This document shows, in pieces, positions 17,126 through 26,990 of a DNA stretch of 64,000 nucleotides (position 1 is its first letter; the number at the start of each line of letters is the position of its first letter). Both the position numbers and the translations under genes were made by a program. Source of the stretch: Ignavibacteriota bacterium (GTDB lineage Bacteria > Bacteroidota > Ignavibacteria > Ignavibacteriales > Melioribacteraceae); NCBI GenBank assembly GCA_016713565.1, contig JADJOX010000007.1, positions 1,106,501 through 1,170,500 of the forward strand. Direction: 5' to 3'. The notes beneath the pieces are model-generated. The model ran no database searches, had not been told where the DNA came from, and worked only from the letters and a program-made list of their open reading frames with translations.

Positions 17126-18469
17126 ATGAAAAAAGAACCAAACGTTAATGTTGCAATATTATCTGAAAATTCCATTGAATTTATTCTATATGGCGATTTC
17201 TCCGCAAATTTTTCCGAAGATATTTTTAACGGAAAAATTTCAGCGGTTTGTGCCGATAATAAAATAATAATCCGCACAATTTCGAATGAGTATTCAGAAA
17301 CGGAAGAAATTATTTTTTCTCCAACGGATGAAAACTCCGATACATTTTTACTTAAAAATGTAACAATCGGATTGCATTTTCATTGGGAGCAAAAACAAAA
17401 TCAGCAGTTTGCGGGAAAATTAAAATTAATAATTAGTGATGGAAAACTTACCGTAATCAATATTGTTCCCGTTGAACAATATCTCAAAAGTGTAATCTCA
17501 TCAGAGATGAGTCCGACAAGCTCATTGGAATTATTAAAAGCTCACGCAATTATTTCTCGTAGCTGGCTATTGGCGCAGATGGAAAATAGATTAAAAGCTA
17601 AAATAAAAAACAAAAATATCATTATTGAGAATAATTCTGAAGATGAAATTATTAAATGGTACGATAGAGAAGATCATAGTTTATTTGATGTATGCGCCGA
17701 CGATCATTGTCAGAGATATCAAGGAATTACGAAAAATTATGCACATAATGCAGATTCAGCGGTAAAAGCTACAACCGGTTTAGTTCTTTGGTACGGCAAT
17801 AATATTTGCGATACCCGTTTTTCTAAGTCGTGCGGCGGAATAACTGAAACTTTTGAAAATGTTTGGGAAAATGTTCCCCATCAATATTTAAAATCTTTTG
17901 TTGATTATAAATTTGAACCTGATGGTTATAAAACGGATTTGGTTGATGAAGAGACGGCGTTTAAATGGATAAGCAATTCGCCCGTTTCATTCTGCAATAC
18001 AAATGATCCAAAAATTATTGAACAAGTATTAAATAATTATGATCAAACCACAACGGATTTTTACAGATGGAGCGTGAATTATACGCAAGATGAAATCTCG
18101 GAGATTATTAAAAAGAAAAGCGGAATTAATTTCGGTAAAATAATTGATTTGATTCCCTTAATGAGAGGACATTCAGGAAGAATAATAAAATTGAAAATTG
18201 TTGGAACATTAAAAACATTAGTTGTTGGTAAGGAATTGGAAATTAGAAAATATCTTTCATTGACTCATTTATACAGTTCCGCATTTATTATTGAGAAAGA
18301 AAATATTGAAAATAATATTCCGTCAACTTTTAAACTCATTGGAGCAGGTTGGGGACATGGAGTTGGATTATGTCAAATAGGAGCAGCCGTAATGGGTGAA
18401 AAAGGTTACCGTTTTGATGAAATTCTTCTTCATTATTTCCGCGGCGCACAAATTAAAAAAATTTACTAA
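17126..18469 (+). CDS. SpoIID/LytB domain-containing protein
   Basis: The 447-residue protein belongs to the SpoIID/LytB family of peptidoglycan lytic transglycosylases and amidase enhancers. The core shows VEQYLKSVISSEMSP (containing the catalytic-type Glu), LKAHAIISRSW, the cysteine pair CADDHC, AVKATTGLVLWY, FSKSCGGITETFENVW and the C-terminal GAGWGHGVGLCQIGA. No signal peptide is visible, and an in-frame TAG directly precedes the ATG, so the start cannot be extended. This is odd for a wall enzyme, although similar short-start relatives occur in Bacteroidota. It is followed 42 bases later by the BatA-like gene. Confidence 0.85.
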   Translation: MKKEPNVNVAILSENSIEFILYGDFSANFSEDIFNGKISAVCADNKIIIRTISNEYSETEEIIFSPTDENSDTFLLKNVTIGLHFHWEQKQNQQFAGKLKLIISDGKLTVINIVPVEQYLKSVISSEMSPTSSLELLKAHAIISRSWLLAQMENRLKAKIKNKNIIIENNSEDEIIKWYDREDHSLFDVCADDHCQRYQGITKNYAHNADSAVKATTGLVLWYGNNICDTRFSKSCGGITETFENVWENVPHQYLKSFVDYKFEPDGYKTDLVDEETAFKWISNSPVSFCNTNDPKIIEQVLNNYDQTTTDFYRWSVNYTQDEISEIIKKKSGINFGKIIDLIPLMRGHSGRIIKLKIVGTLKTLVVGKELEIRKYLSLTHLYSSAFIIEKENIENNIPSTFKLIGAGWGHGVGLCQIGAAVMGEKGYRFDEILLHYFRGAQIKKIY

Positions 18470-18511
18470 TATTTATTTTCCAACTTAATGAATTATTTAA
18501 TCGGCATATAA

Positions 18512-20581
18512 ATGATTTTTCTTAACCCTTCAATTCTATTGGGTCTGCTTGCGGCATCAATTCCGCTGATTATACATTTGCTTAATTTTAGAAAACTAAA
18601 TAAAGTTGAATTTAGTTCGTTAAACTTTTTAAAGGAGCTTCAAAAATCCAAAATAAGAAAGATAAAAATTAAGCAGTGGCTGCTTTTGTTTTTAAGAATA
18701 TTATTAATCATTTTGCTCGTACTTGCGTTTGCAAGACCAACACTCGAAGGAACAAATATAATCGGCGCGTCATCAGCAAAATCTAGTTCAGTGTTTGTTT
18801 TAGATAATTCACCAAGTATGTCCTATGTCGCTGATCAAGGTTCATATTTTAACCAAAGCAAAAAGATAATTAAAGAAATTATCAATAATATTGATGATGG
18901 AAACGATTTTTATTTTATTACAACTTCTGATTCAATCAAGAATACTAAAAATAAAACTAATGCCTTAAATATTTTAGATGATTTACAAATAACGCAGTTA
19001 ACAAAACCTTTATCCAAAGTTATAAATAACGCGAAAACTGAATTATTAAATTCGCAAAACATTAACAAGGAAATATTTATTTTTTCTGATTTTCAAAAGA
19101 GTACTTTTCTGAAAAGTGAAAAACGTTCATTTAATTCTTCTATAGATGAAAATATTAAATCTTTTTCATTTGATATGTCTGAAGATGATCCGATAAATAC
19201 TTCAGTTTCAAACCTAAAATTGAATAATTCAATTATAGAAATAAATAAACCATTGAGTTTTAGCGTAAATGTTTCGAATTTCTCAAATACTCAAAGTAAT
19301 GATCAGACTGTTTCACTTTTTCTTAATGATCAAAGAGTGGCGCAGCAAACAATTGCGTTGGGTCCATATCAAAAAAAGAATATAGATTTTGAAACGACTA
19401 TTAATTCAACAGGACTAATTGAAGCTAAAGCCGAAATTGAGGATGATAATATTCTTCAAGATAATCTATGTTATCTAAATTTCGAAGTGTTGGAAAAAAT
19501 CAATATCCTTTTAATATACAATGAAGTGAATGATATTAACTTTTTGGAAAGCGCCATTAATACTGCCGTTAATTCCGGTCAATTTGAATTAACGGAAAAA
19601 CCAATTTCAACTCTTTCGTATATTGATTTGAATAATTACAATATGGTTTTTATTGTTACTTCCGGAAATATTGAATTTCAAAACATAAAAAAATATTTAA
19701 GCACAGGCGGTAATATTGTTATTTTCCCAAATTCAAATCCCGATTTAGCAAAAATGAATGAATTATATAAAGAAATAAATTTGCCGGGAATTCAAAAAAT
19801 TATTTCTGTCGATAACAAAAACACAAACTTTGCGGAATTTGAATCCATTGACTTTTCACACCCATTGTTTCAAAATTTATTTTCAGAAAAAAAACAGCAA
19901 ATTGAATCACCTAATATTTATAAATATCTAAAATTAGAAAGTACTCAAAATGTTAAAAATATTATTAAGTTAAATGATAAATCCATTTTTTTAGGTGAAA
20001 CAAATTTTAATAAAGGAAGAATAATATTTTTCAACACAGCTCCAAATCTTGAAGGCGGTAATTTTCCTTTAAAAAGTATTTTCGCGCCATTAATTACGAG
20101 AACAGTTTTATATTTAACAAAGAACCAAAACGAAAATAATATTTCTGTTGGTGAAAATATTAAATTACCGGTTACAGATTTTAATTTTCCAATTCTTGAA
20201 ATAATCGCGCCAAATAAAAAAGAGAAAATTAATTTGCAAAACAATGACTCTGAACTTCTAAATTTTTATGAAACCGAAAATGCCGGAAGTTATAAATTTT
20301 ATAATAACAAAGATCTTGTTGATTTTGCCAGCGTTAATTTAAATCCCATAGAATCTGATTTAAGAAAAATGGATTTAGATAGTTTAAAGGGTTTTTATGA
20401 AAATTTATTTGATCAGAATTATACTTTAATAAATAAAAATGAAAAGTATATTGATAAAATAAGAACCGCCAGGTACGGTACCGAATTATGGAAATTATTT
20501 TTATTATTAGCATTTTTAACCGCCTTAATAGAAATGTTTGTTGCAAGAAGTTCTAAAAAAGATTTAATGAATTTAAACTAA
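18512..20581 (+). CDS. BatA N-terminal/VWA-like membrane protein
   Basis: The 689-residue protein begins with the BatA (aerotolerance regulator) N-terminal domain: FLNPSILLGLLAASIPLIIH, then HLLNFRKLNKVEFSSLNFL, and a second helix LLLFLRILLIILLVLAFARP. A VWA-like fold follows with a MIDAS-type motif DNSPSMS (about residue 98). A large periplasmic beta region follows, and one C-terminal helix (LFLLLAFLTALIEMFVA) closes it. Such proteins occur in Bacteroidota next to MoxR/Bat operons. Here no MoxR neighbour is visible. The role is unknown and probably concerns the envelope. It ends 6 bases before hflX. Confidence 0.82.
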   Translation: MIFLNPSILLGLLAASIPLIIHLLNFRKLNKVEFSSLNFLKELQKSKIRKIKIKQWLLLFLRILLIILLVLAFARPTLEGTNIIGASSAKSSSVFVLDNSPSMSYVADQGSYFNQSKKIIKEIINNIDDGNDFYFITTSDSIKNTKNKTNALNILDDLQITQLTKPLSKVINNAKTELLNSQNINKEIFIFSDFQKSTFLKSEKRSFNSSIDENIKSFSFDMSEDDPINTSVSNLKLNNSIIEINKPLSFSVNVSNFSNTQSNDQTVSLFLNDQRVAQQTIALGPYQKKNIDFETTINSTGLIEAKAEIEDDNILQDNLCYLNFEVLEKINILLIYNEVNDINFLESAINTAVNSGQFELTEKPISTLSYIDLNNYNMVFIVTSGNIEFQNIKKYLSTGGNIVIFPNSNPDLAKMNELYKEINLPGIQKIISVDNKNTNFAEFESIDFSHPLFQNLFSEKKQQIESPNIYKYLKLESTQNVKNIIKLNDKSIFLGETNFNKGRIIFFNTAPNLEGGNFPLKSIFAPLITRTVLYLTKNQNENNISVGENIKLPVTDFNFPILEIIAPNKKEKINLQNNDSELLNFYETENAGSYKFYNNKDLVDFASVNLNPIESDLRKMDLDSLKGFYENLFDQNYTLINKNEKYIDKIRTARYGTELWKLFLLLAFLTALIEMFVARSSKKDLMNLN

Positions 20582-20587
20582 ATTAAT

Positions 20588-21856
20588 ATGATTGAAATAA
20601 CCCAAAAAATAATAGATAGAGCAATTCTTGTCGGACTAAAAACTAGAGAAATTTCCAAAGAAAGAATTGATGAACATTTACTTGAACTTGAAATGTTAAC
20701 CGAAACAGCCGGCGCGGAAACTATTCTGAAAATTGTGCAGGATAAAACTAAAATGGATTCCGCGTTTTATGTTGGAAAAGGAAAAGCCGAAGAAATAGCC
20801 GAACTTGCGGAAATGAATGACATAAGTTTAATTATATTTGACGATGATTTATCTGCAACACAGTTAAGAAATTTGGAAAAATTAATTAACAGAAAAGTTG
20901 TTGACCGTTCCGGACTGATTTTGGATATTTTTGCTCAACATGCAAAAACCAACGAGGCCAAAACACAAGTTGAACTCGCGCAGCTGCAATATATACTGCC
21001 AAGACTTACAAGAGCGTGGACTCATCTTTCCAAACAATACGGCGGTGTTGGAACAAAAGGACCCGGTGAAACACAAATTGAAACCGATAGAAGAATTATT
21101 AGAACCAGAATAAGTTCACTTAAAGAAAAATTACAAAAAATTGAATCGCAGCAAAAAACAAAAAGTCTGGCTCGCGAAGAACTTTTAAAAGTTACAATTG
21201 TAGGCTATACAAACGCGGGTAAATCAACTTTGTTGAATTTACTGACTGAAGCAGCCGTTCTTGCTGAAAATAAACTATTTGCGACTTTAGATTCTACAAC
21301 AAGATCATTGGAATTATCACCAAAGAAAAAAATTTTAATAACTGATACGGTTGGTTTTATTCGTAAACTTCCTCATCATTTGGTCGCTTCATTCAAAAGT
21401 ACTTTGAATGTTGTAAAAGAAGCCGATCTTATTCTTCACGTAATTGATATTACAAATCCATTTTTTGAAGATCATATAAAAGTAGTTGAAGACACTTTGG
21501 AAAGTCTCGATTGTAATGACAAACCAGCCATAAAGATATTTAACAAAATTGACGCATTGGAAGATAAAAGCAAGATAGATTATGTAAAAAATCACTTCCA
21601 AAATTGTATTCTAATTTCCGCAGAACGCGGAATCAACATAGGAAGTTTAAAAGAAATATTTGTTAAGTATTATGAACAGAATTTTGTAACAAATAAAATT
21701 CGCACTGATCATTCAAAAGGCAATTTAGTAGCAAAAGTTCATTCTCTTGTCGATGATCTGAAAACAACTTATGATGACTTTGGAATTACTTTGGAATATA
21801 AAACATCTAAACAAATTCACGAACAAATTTTGAGATTTTTCAATGCCAATAAATAA
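20588..21856 (+). CDS. hflX: GTPase HflX
   Basis: The 422-residue protein has the HflX N-terminal domain (DSAFYVGKGKAEEIAELA, LIIFDDDLSATQLRNLEK), the family hallmark GTKGPGETQIETDRR near residue 158, a coiled linker, and a GTPase domain with G1 GYTNAGKST, G3 DTVGFIRKLP and G4 NKID. HflX binds the ribosome and splits stalled or stressed 70S particles. Length is typical. It lies 6 bases after the BatA-like gene and overlaps the following ammonia-lyase gene by 14 bases, so all are probably cotranscribed. Confidence 0.95.
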   Translation: MIEITQKIIDRAILVGLKTREISKERIDEHLLELEMLTETAGAETILKIVQDKTKMDSAFYVGKGKAEEIAELAEMNDISLIIFDDDLSATQLRNLEKLINRKVVDRSGLILDIFAQHAKTNEAKTQVELAQLQYILPRLTRAWTHLSKQYGGVGTKGPGETQIETDRRIIRTRISSLKEKLQKIESQQKTKSLAREELLKVTIVGYTNAGKSTLLNLLTEAAVLAENKLFATLDSTTRSLELSPKKKILITDTVGFIRKLPHHLVASFKSTLNVVKEADLILHVIDITNPFFEDHIKVVEDTLESLDCNDKPAIKIFNKIDALEDKSKIDYVKNHFQNCILISAERGINIGSLKEIFVKYYEQNFVTNKIRTDHSKGNLVAKVHSLVDDLKTTYDDFGITLEYKTSKQIHEQILRFFNANK

Positions 21857-23411
21857 AAAATTAATAATTGACGGAAATAGTTTAACATTAGAAAAAATTG
21901 AATTTTTCCTTAATGAAAATCCCCAAGTTGAGTTAAGTAAAGATTCTAAAAATAAAGTTATTCGAGCAAGAAAATTAATTGATAAATGGATTGAGGAAGA
22001 ACAGGTAATTTACGGAGTTACAACCGGTTTCGGCGAATTTTCAAATGTTAAAATATCCAAAAAAGATATTGAAAAACTACAGGAGAATTTAATTGTAAGT
22101 CATTCTGCCGGAGTTGGAGAAAATCTTCCTCCATTTATTATTAAAATTATGATGCTTCTTAGAGCTAACGCTTTGGCAAAAGGATTTTCCGGCATTAAAC
22201 TTTCTTCTTTGGAATTACTTTTGAATTTTATCAATAATAATATAATTCCCGTAATTCCATCACAAGGATCAGTTGGTTCAAGCGGTGATCTCGCTCCGCT
22301 TTCGCATTTGGTACTTTCATTAATAGGAAAAGGTAAATCTCAGAAATTTGATTTTGTTAACAGTAAGACAACAAGTTTTACTAAGCCGGTTTCGACAAAA
22401 AAATTATTAAGGAAACTAAATTTAGCTCCTATAAAATTAGGTGCCAAAGAAGGTTTAGCTTTGGTAAACGGCACTCAAATGATGACGGCTTTCGGCGCGT
22501 TCATTTCAATTCAGGCAAAGAAATTAGCATTACAAGCTGATATAAGCGCGGCTTTAAGTCACGAAGCATTACGCGCTACAGATAAAGCTTATGATCTTCG
22601 TCTGCATTATCTGAGGCCGTATGAAGGACAATTGAAAACAGCGAAAAATATGCTGTCATTGATTAAAAATAGTGAAATTAGAAAATCTCATTTAATAAAT
22701 GATACACGAGTTCAAGATTCATATTCACTTAGATGCATACCGCAAATTCACGGTGCTTCAAAAGACGCAATTGATTATGTTTATTCAAAAGTTGAGATTG
22801 AGTTGAATTCAGCAAATGATAATCCCATAATTTTTCCTGAAGAAGGAGATCATATTGAAGGTGGAAATTTTCATGGACAGCCGATGGCTTTAGCTATGGA
22901 TTTTATGGCAATTGCTCTATCGGAAATCGCAAATGTAGCTGAAAGAAGGATTGAAAGATTGGTTAACGGTCAGTTGAGTAATTTGCCAAGATTTTTGACT
23001 AAGAAGGGCGGATTAAATTCGGGATTTATGATAGCTCAATATACAGCCGCTTCTTTAGTTTCGGAAAATAAAACTTTGTCACATCCGGCAAGCGTCGATT
23101 CAATTCCAACATCCGCAAATCAAGAAGATCACAATTCAATGGGATCAATTGCTTCAAGAAAATGTTATCAAATTTTACAAAATGTTCAAACTGTTATTGC
23201 CATTGAAATGCTGACAGCTTCTCAGGGAATTGAATTTTTAAAACCATTAAAATGCGGCAAGGGAACATCGGCAGCATATAAAAAAATTAGAGAAGTAGTT
23301 AAACCACTTGAACATGATAGAGAATTACATTTAGATATTCAAAAAGTTTTGAAAATTGTAAAAGATAATTCATTGTTAAATTTTGTTGAGAAAATTGTAA
23401 AGTTAAATTAG
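21843..23411 (+). CDS. hutH: histidine ammonia-lyase-like MIO enzyme
   Basis: The 522-residue protein is an aromatic amino acid lyase. YGVTTGFGEF (Tyr57), SHSAGVGENLP, QGSVGSSGDLAPLSH (141-155), RVQDSYSLRCIPQIHGA, ELNSANDNP, and the TSANQEDHNSMGS segment all match the HAL family. The MIO cofactor forms from a tripeptide that is usually Ala-Ser-Gly; here it is Ser146-Ser147-Gly148, with the essential middle Ser kept. The His in SHSAGVG and the QED motif favour histidine as substrate, giving urocanate and ammonia. No hutU, hutI or hutG gene is near. It overlaps hflX by 14 bases. Confidence 0.85.
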   Translation: MPINKKLIIDGNSLTLEKIEFFLNENPQVELSKDSKNKVIRARKLIDKWIEEEQVIYGVTTGFGEFSNVKISKKDIEKLQENLIVSHSAGVGENLPPFIIKIMMLLRANALAKGFSGIKLSSLELLLNFINNNIIPVIPSQGSVGSSGDLAPLSHLVLSLIGKGKSQKFDFVNSKTTSFTKPVSTKKLLRKLNLAPIKLGAKEGLALVNGTQMMTAFGAFISIQAKKLALQADISAALSHEALRATDKAYDLRLHYLRPYEGQLKTAKNMLSLIKNSEIRKSHLINDTRVQDSYSLRCIPQIHGASKDAIDYVYSKVEIELNSANDNPIIFPEEGDHIEGGNFHGQPMALAMDFMAIALSEIANVAERRIERLVNGQLSNLPRFLTKKGGLNSGFMIAQYTAASLVSENKTLSHPASVDSIPTSANQEDHNSMGSIASRKCYQILQNVQTVIAIEMLTASQGIEFLKPLKCGKGTSAAYKKIREVVKPLEHDRELHLDIQKVLKIVKDNSLLNFVEKIVKLN

Positions 23412-23418
23412 ATTAAGA

Positions 23419-24549
23419 TTATTCATCTTTTAACTTTTTGGAATTTTTTGCAATTGATTGAGCCCTTTCAATTAAGTAAATATTTGCATTTTTCATCGAC
23501 TCTTCTTTTGTGATTTTTTTACTTTTAATTGGAATTACAAACTCCAAATTCAATTTTTCAAATTCCTTTTTTGTCAAATTTGTATCTCCGCAAATAACAC
23601 CAACCGGAGTATTAAATTTATTGCATTTATCAACCACACCTTTAACAATTTTTCCTTTTAAAGTCTGGCTGTCAAAAAATCCTTCGCCGGTTATAACAAG
23701 ATCCGCTTTCGAAATTTTTTTATCTAATTCCAATAATTTTAAAATAGTTTCCGTTCCGCTTACAATTTTCGCGTTACAAAACGCAAACAAACCTGCCGCA
23801 ATTCCTCCTGCGGCTCCTCCGCCTTTTAATTTGGATATATCTTTATTGAATTCATTTTTAATAACTTTTGAAATATTTTTTAGTCCTTTATCCAATTGAT
23901 TTATATCTGTTTCATTAGCTCCCTTTTGTTTTGCGTAAACGTGTGCCGCGCCATTTTTTCCAAACAAAACATTCTCTACATCAGTCAGAACAATAAATTT
24001 AATTTTACTTAGTAATTTATTTTTTGTGAATTCGATTTTGTTAATATTAATTAAATTCTCGCCGATCGGTTTTAAAACATTTCCTTTTTTATCCTTAAAA
24101 ATATATCCAAGCGCTGAAGCAATACCAATACCACAATCATTTGTCGCGCTTCCACCGATAAAAAGATATATCCTTTTTGAACCTTTAGAAATCGCGTCCA
24201 GAATAACTTCTCCGGTTCCAAATGAACTTGTAAACATTGGATTGCGATCTTTAAAATTTAATAATTGCAAACCGGAAGCCATAGCTAATTCTATAAACGC
24301 GGAATTTTTATAAATTCCATAATAAGTTTTAATTGGTTTAAATATTGGATTTGCGGATGTGACATAAATTTTTCGGAAAGGAATTTTATTTTCCAAAGCT
24401 GATAATGAACCTTCCCCTCCGTCAGCTAACGGAATCTTTTCTATTTTAATTTTTTTTGAAAAAATCCCAATTCCTTTCTCAATCCCTTCACAAACTTCTT
24501 TTGCGGACAGAGAATCTTTAAATTTATCAGGCGCTATTAGTATTTTCAT
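23419..24549 (-). CDS. glycerate kinase (GlxK/GarK family)
   Basis: The 376-residue protein starts MKILIAPDKFKDSLSAKEVC, the signature of the glycerate 2-kinase family. It has LADGGEGSL, ELAMASGLQLL, GTGEVILDAI, FIGGSATNDCGIGIASALGY, GGGAAGGIAAGL and VITGEGFFDSQTLKGKIVKGV. Together these make the nucleotide and substrate sites for phosphorylating D-glycerate to 2-phosphoglycerate. It converges on the ammonia-lyase gene with only 7 bases between stops. No other glyoxylate or glycerate gene lies beside it. Confidence 0.92.
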   Translation of the reverse strand: MKILIAPDKFKDSLSAKEVCEGIEKGIGIFSKKIKIEKIPLADGGEGSLSALENKIPFRKIYVTSANPIFKPIKTYYGIYKNSAFIELAMASGLQLLNFKDRNPMFTSSFGTGEVILDAISKGSKRIYLFIGGSATNDCGIGIASALGYIFKDKKGNVLKPIGENLININKIEFTKNKLLSKIKFIVLTDVENVLFGKNGAAHVYAKQKGANETDINQLDKGLKNISKVIKNEFNKDISKLKGGGAAGGIAAGLFAFCNAKIVSGTETILKLLELDKKISKADLVITGEGFFDSQTLKGKIVKGVVDKCNKFNTPVGVICGDTNLTKKEFEKLNLEFVIPIKSKKITKEESMKNANIYLIERAQSIAKNSKKLKDE

Positions 24550-24616
24550 TATATGTCTACCAACAAAGTTAAGATCATACGGTATAAAATAATGAAAACT
24601 AATTCTTTAATAAATT

Positions 24617-25144
24617 TTACTTAATCTCTTTTGTCTTAAAAAACCAGTTGGTAATTCCTTTAACCGTTTTGTCTACAAATTTTTCTTCTTTCATTTTATT
24701 TTGTTCGGCTGAATGTAAACTTTCATATCCGACTGCCACATAGTAAGTTGCTTTATCAAAAAAATTATTCAGTTGCTGGTAAAATCCCAAACATTGATGC
24801 AGTTCCAAACTCGAGTGAATAATTCCATTACTTATAATGTAACGCCAGAGAACAACCCTTGCTAAAATTAGCGCATAAATTACTTCACTATTCTTAAGAT
24901 TTTCCGCGGCTCTTTGCCGTCCAAGATCAATGAAGAATTCAGCGGTATATGCATCGGTCGGATCTGCGTTCAAAACCCATTCGCCTAATCTTCTGTAAAC
25001 ATTATGGACTCTTGTTTTTAAAGTATCATCATCCACTTTTTTATAGCCAAGTGTGGCGGGATTGGATTTTACTTCTTTAATCCATTCCTTGGTTATTACT
25101 TCTGCGTGATCTTCAACTAATCTGATAAACTTTTCGTATAACAT
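24617..25144 (-). CDS. RsbRD N-terminal-like sensor domain protein
   Basis: The 175-residue all-helical protein (MLYEKFIRLVEDHAEVITKE, YRRLGEWVL, FFIDLGRQRAAENLKNSEVIYAL, CLGFYQQLNNFFDKATYYVAVGYESL) resembles the RsbRD N-terminal domain. That globin-like helical module is found in stressosome proteins and attached to histidine kinases. Here it stands alone with no STAS or kinase domain, so it may bind a ligand or a partner. A strong GGAGGTG site lies 6 bases before the ATG. The neighbours do not reveal a pathway. Confidence 0.65.
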   Translation of the reverse strand: MLYEKFIRLVEDHAEVITKEWIKEVKSNPATLGYKKVDDDTLKTRVHNVYRRLGEWVLNADPTDAYTAEFFIDLGRQRAAENLKNSEVIYALILARVVLWRYIISNGIIHSSLELHQCLGFYQQLNNFFDKATYYVAVGYESLHSAEQNKMKEEKFVDKTVKGITNWFFKTKEIK

Positions 25145-25222
25145 TTTGCACCTCCATTTTTTGAGAAGTACAACATCAATACGAAAACCTTCAGTAATGA
25201 TGGCTGGTTTTCTTTGCGATAA

Positions 25223-25651
25223 TTAATTTTCTAACGTAAACGGAATTAAAATTGATTTGGTCTGTTTTGAAATTTCATCACTTACATTAAAAACTAAATT
25301 ATATTCTCCTGAAGTAAAAGTAGAATCCAATTCAATTTGTGCCTCTAATTGCAAATCCATTATATCTTTTTTTTCATTCATTAAAATACTTTTATCGAAT
25401 ATTCCTTTTATCGTATCATTTGCCGGTGTTATTAAATCTACTTTGTAAAATAAATTAATGCCGGGTTTATCATCGGCATCAAATTGTGAAAAACCTTTTG
25501 CGTTTACTGTTGCATTTACTTCCCAAGAATTATCAACATCAAAAGCAAAAGCTTCCGGACTAAATAATTCTAAATTAGGCTTGGGCTTGCTTGAACAAGC
25601 CCAAACATATATTAAAATAAATAATGAGAAAATAATTTTAACATTCTTCAT
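25223..25651 (-). CDS. hypothetical lipoprotein
   Basis: A lipoprotein of about 142 residues with a signal helix and lipobox YVWAC (Cys19 from the chosen ATG). A beta-rich domain of about 120 residues follows, with alternating strands (INLFYKVDLITPAN, YNLVFNVSDE, SILIPFTLEN). I chose the ATG at 25651. The frame also opens at a GTG four codons earlier, but the signal peptide is complete from the ATG. I do not recognise a family. The fold may be Ig-like. Confidence 0.65.
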   Translation of the reverse strand: MKNVKIIFSLFILIYVWACSSKPKPNLELFSPEAFAFDVDNSWEVNATVNAKGFSQFDADDKPGINLFYKVDLITPANDTIKGIFDKSILMNEKKDIMDLQLEAQIELDSTFTSGEYNLVFNVSDEISKQTKSILIPFTLEN

Positions 25652-25763
25652 AATTTTTTTCACAAATTATTAAGAGAATAAATTAGATTATTTGTCATTT
25701 CAGCAGCGTAAATCTATTCTGCATTACAAATTTACATTTTGCCAAAGTAACTTTTTAAATATC

Positions 25764-26849
25764 TTAATTATTTTTCTTAAAATCTTCCATAAATTCAACT
25801 AAATCCGCTACACCCTTTTTAGGGAATGCGTTGTAAATTGAAGCTCTTAAACCTCCAACAGATCGATGACCTTTCAATCCGGAAAAACCTTTAGCGGTTG
25901 CTTCGGCAATAATTTTCTTTTCCAAATCTTCATTTGGTAATCTGAAAGTAACATTCATTAATGAACGATCTTCTTTAACAGCGGTACCTTTATAATATCC
26001 GTCGCTTTCATCCATATAATTATAGAGAATATCGGCTTTTTCCACATTCATTTTATACATTGTTTCAAGTCCGCCAAGATTTAAAATCCATTTAAATACT
26101 AATCCCATAATATAAACGCCGAACGTAGCAGGAGTATTGTACATTGATTCATTTTCAACGTGAATTTTATAGTTCATATAAGTATGCAGACTGTCACTGC
26201 TTCTTTCAAGCAAATCATTTCTAATTATTACAAGTGTAACTCCGGATGGTCCCATATTTTTTTGAGCGCCGGCATATATTAATCCAAATTTGTTTATGTC
26301 AAAATAATTATGCAGCATGTCCGACGACATATCGCAAACCAACGGAACATTTCCTGTTTCGGGTATGTATTTGAATTCAGTACCAAATATTGTATTGTTT
26401 GAAGTATAATGCGCATAAGCCGCATCTGGATTGAGTTTTAATTCATTTTGCTTTGGAATTCTATTGAAATTTTCTGTTTCTGTTGAAGCGGCAATTGAAA
26501 CTTCACCTTCACGTTTTGCTTCTTTTGCGGCTTTTTTTGCCCAAGCGCCAGTTAGTATATAATCCGCTTTTTTAATTGGAGGCATTAAATTTAAAGGAAC
26601 CATAGAAAATTGCAATGTAGCGCCGCCTTGTAAAAATAAAATCGAATAATTATCTCCAATATTCAATAATTTTCTAAGATCTGATTCCGCCGTTTTGAAA
26701 ATGTTATCATAAGCTTTGGAGCGGTGACTCATTTCCATTACAGACATACCCAAATTTTTATAGTTCACCAAATCTGCCTGAGCTTCCAATAATACTTCCT
26801 CCGGCAAAACTGCCGGTCCGGCGCTAAAATTATAAATTCTTTCACTCAT
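25764..26849 (-). CDS. serC: phosphoserine aminotransferase
   Basis: The 361-residue PLP enzyme starts with IYNFSAGPAVLPEEVL, and the PLP lysine lies in GLIYAGAQKNMGPSGVTLVI (about residue 197). Other family marks are VMEMSHRSKAY, LFLQGGATLQFSMVP, VCDMSSDML and the C-terminal GHRSVGGLRASIYNA. It converts 3-phosphohydroxypyruvate and glutamate to phosphoserine and 2-oxoglutarate in serine synthesis and also serves pyridoxine synthesis. Length is normal. The gene upstream on the same strand is a DUF1015 protein, a known frequent neighbour of serine-pathway genes. Confidence 0.96.
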   Translation of the reverse strand: MSERIYNFSAGPAVLPEEVLLEAQADLVNYKNLGMSVMEMSHRSKAYDNIFKTAESDLRKLLNIGDNYSILFLQGGATLQFSMVPLNLMPPIKKADYILTGAWAKKAAKEAKREGEVSIAASTETENFNRIPKQNELKLNPDAAYAHYTSNNTIFGTEFKYIPETGNVPLVCDMSSDMLHNYFDINKFGLIYAGAQKNMGPSGVTLVIIRNDLLERSSDSLHTYMNYKIHVENESMYNTPATFGVYIMGLVFKWILNLGGLETMYKMNVEKADILYNYMDESDGYYKGTAVKEDRSLMNVTFRLPNEDLEKKIIAEATAKGFSGLKGHRSVGGLRASIYNAFPKKGVADLVEFMEDFKKNN

Positions 26850-26990
26850 TTTAATTTTCCTTATTGAATTTTTGAATTGTTAAGTACAATATATTTTCTA
26901 CCAATTAAATTTTATCAAATATAATTTCTCAATATTTGTATTTTACTTAGATACACAAAAACAATATAAAATTAAATACAAATTTACTGT

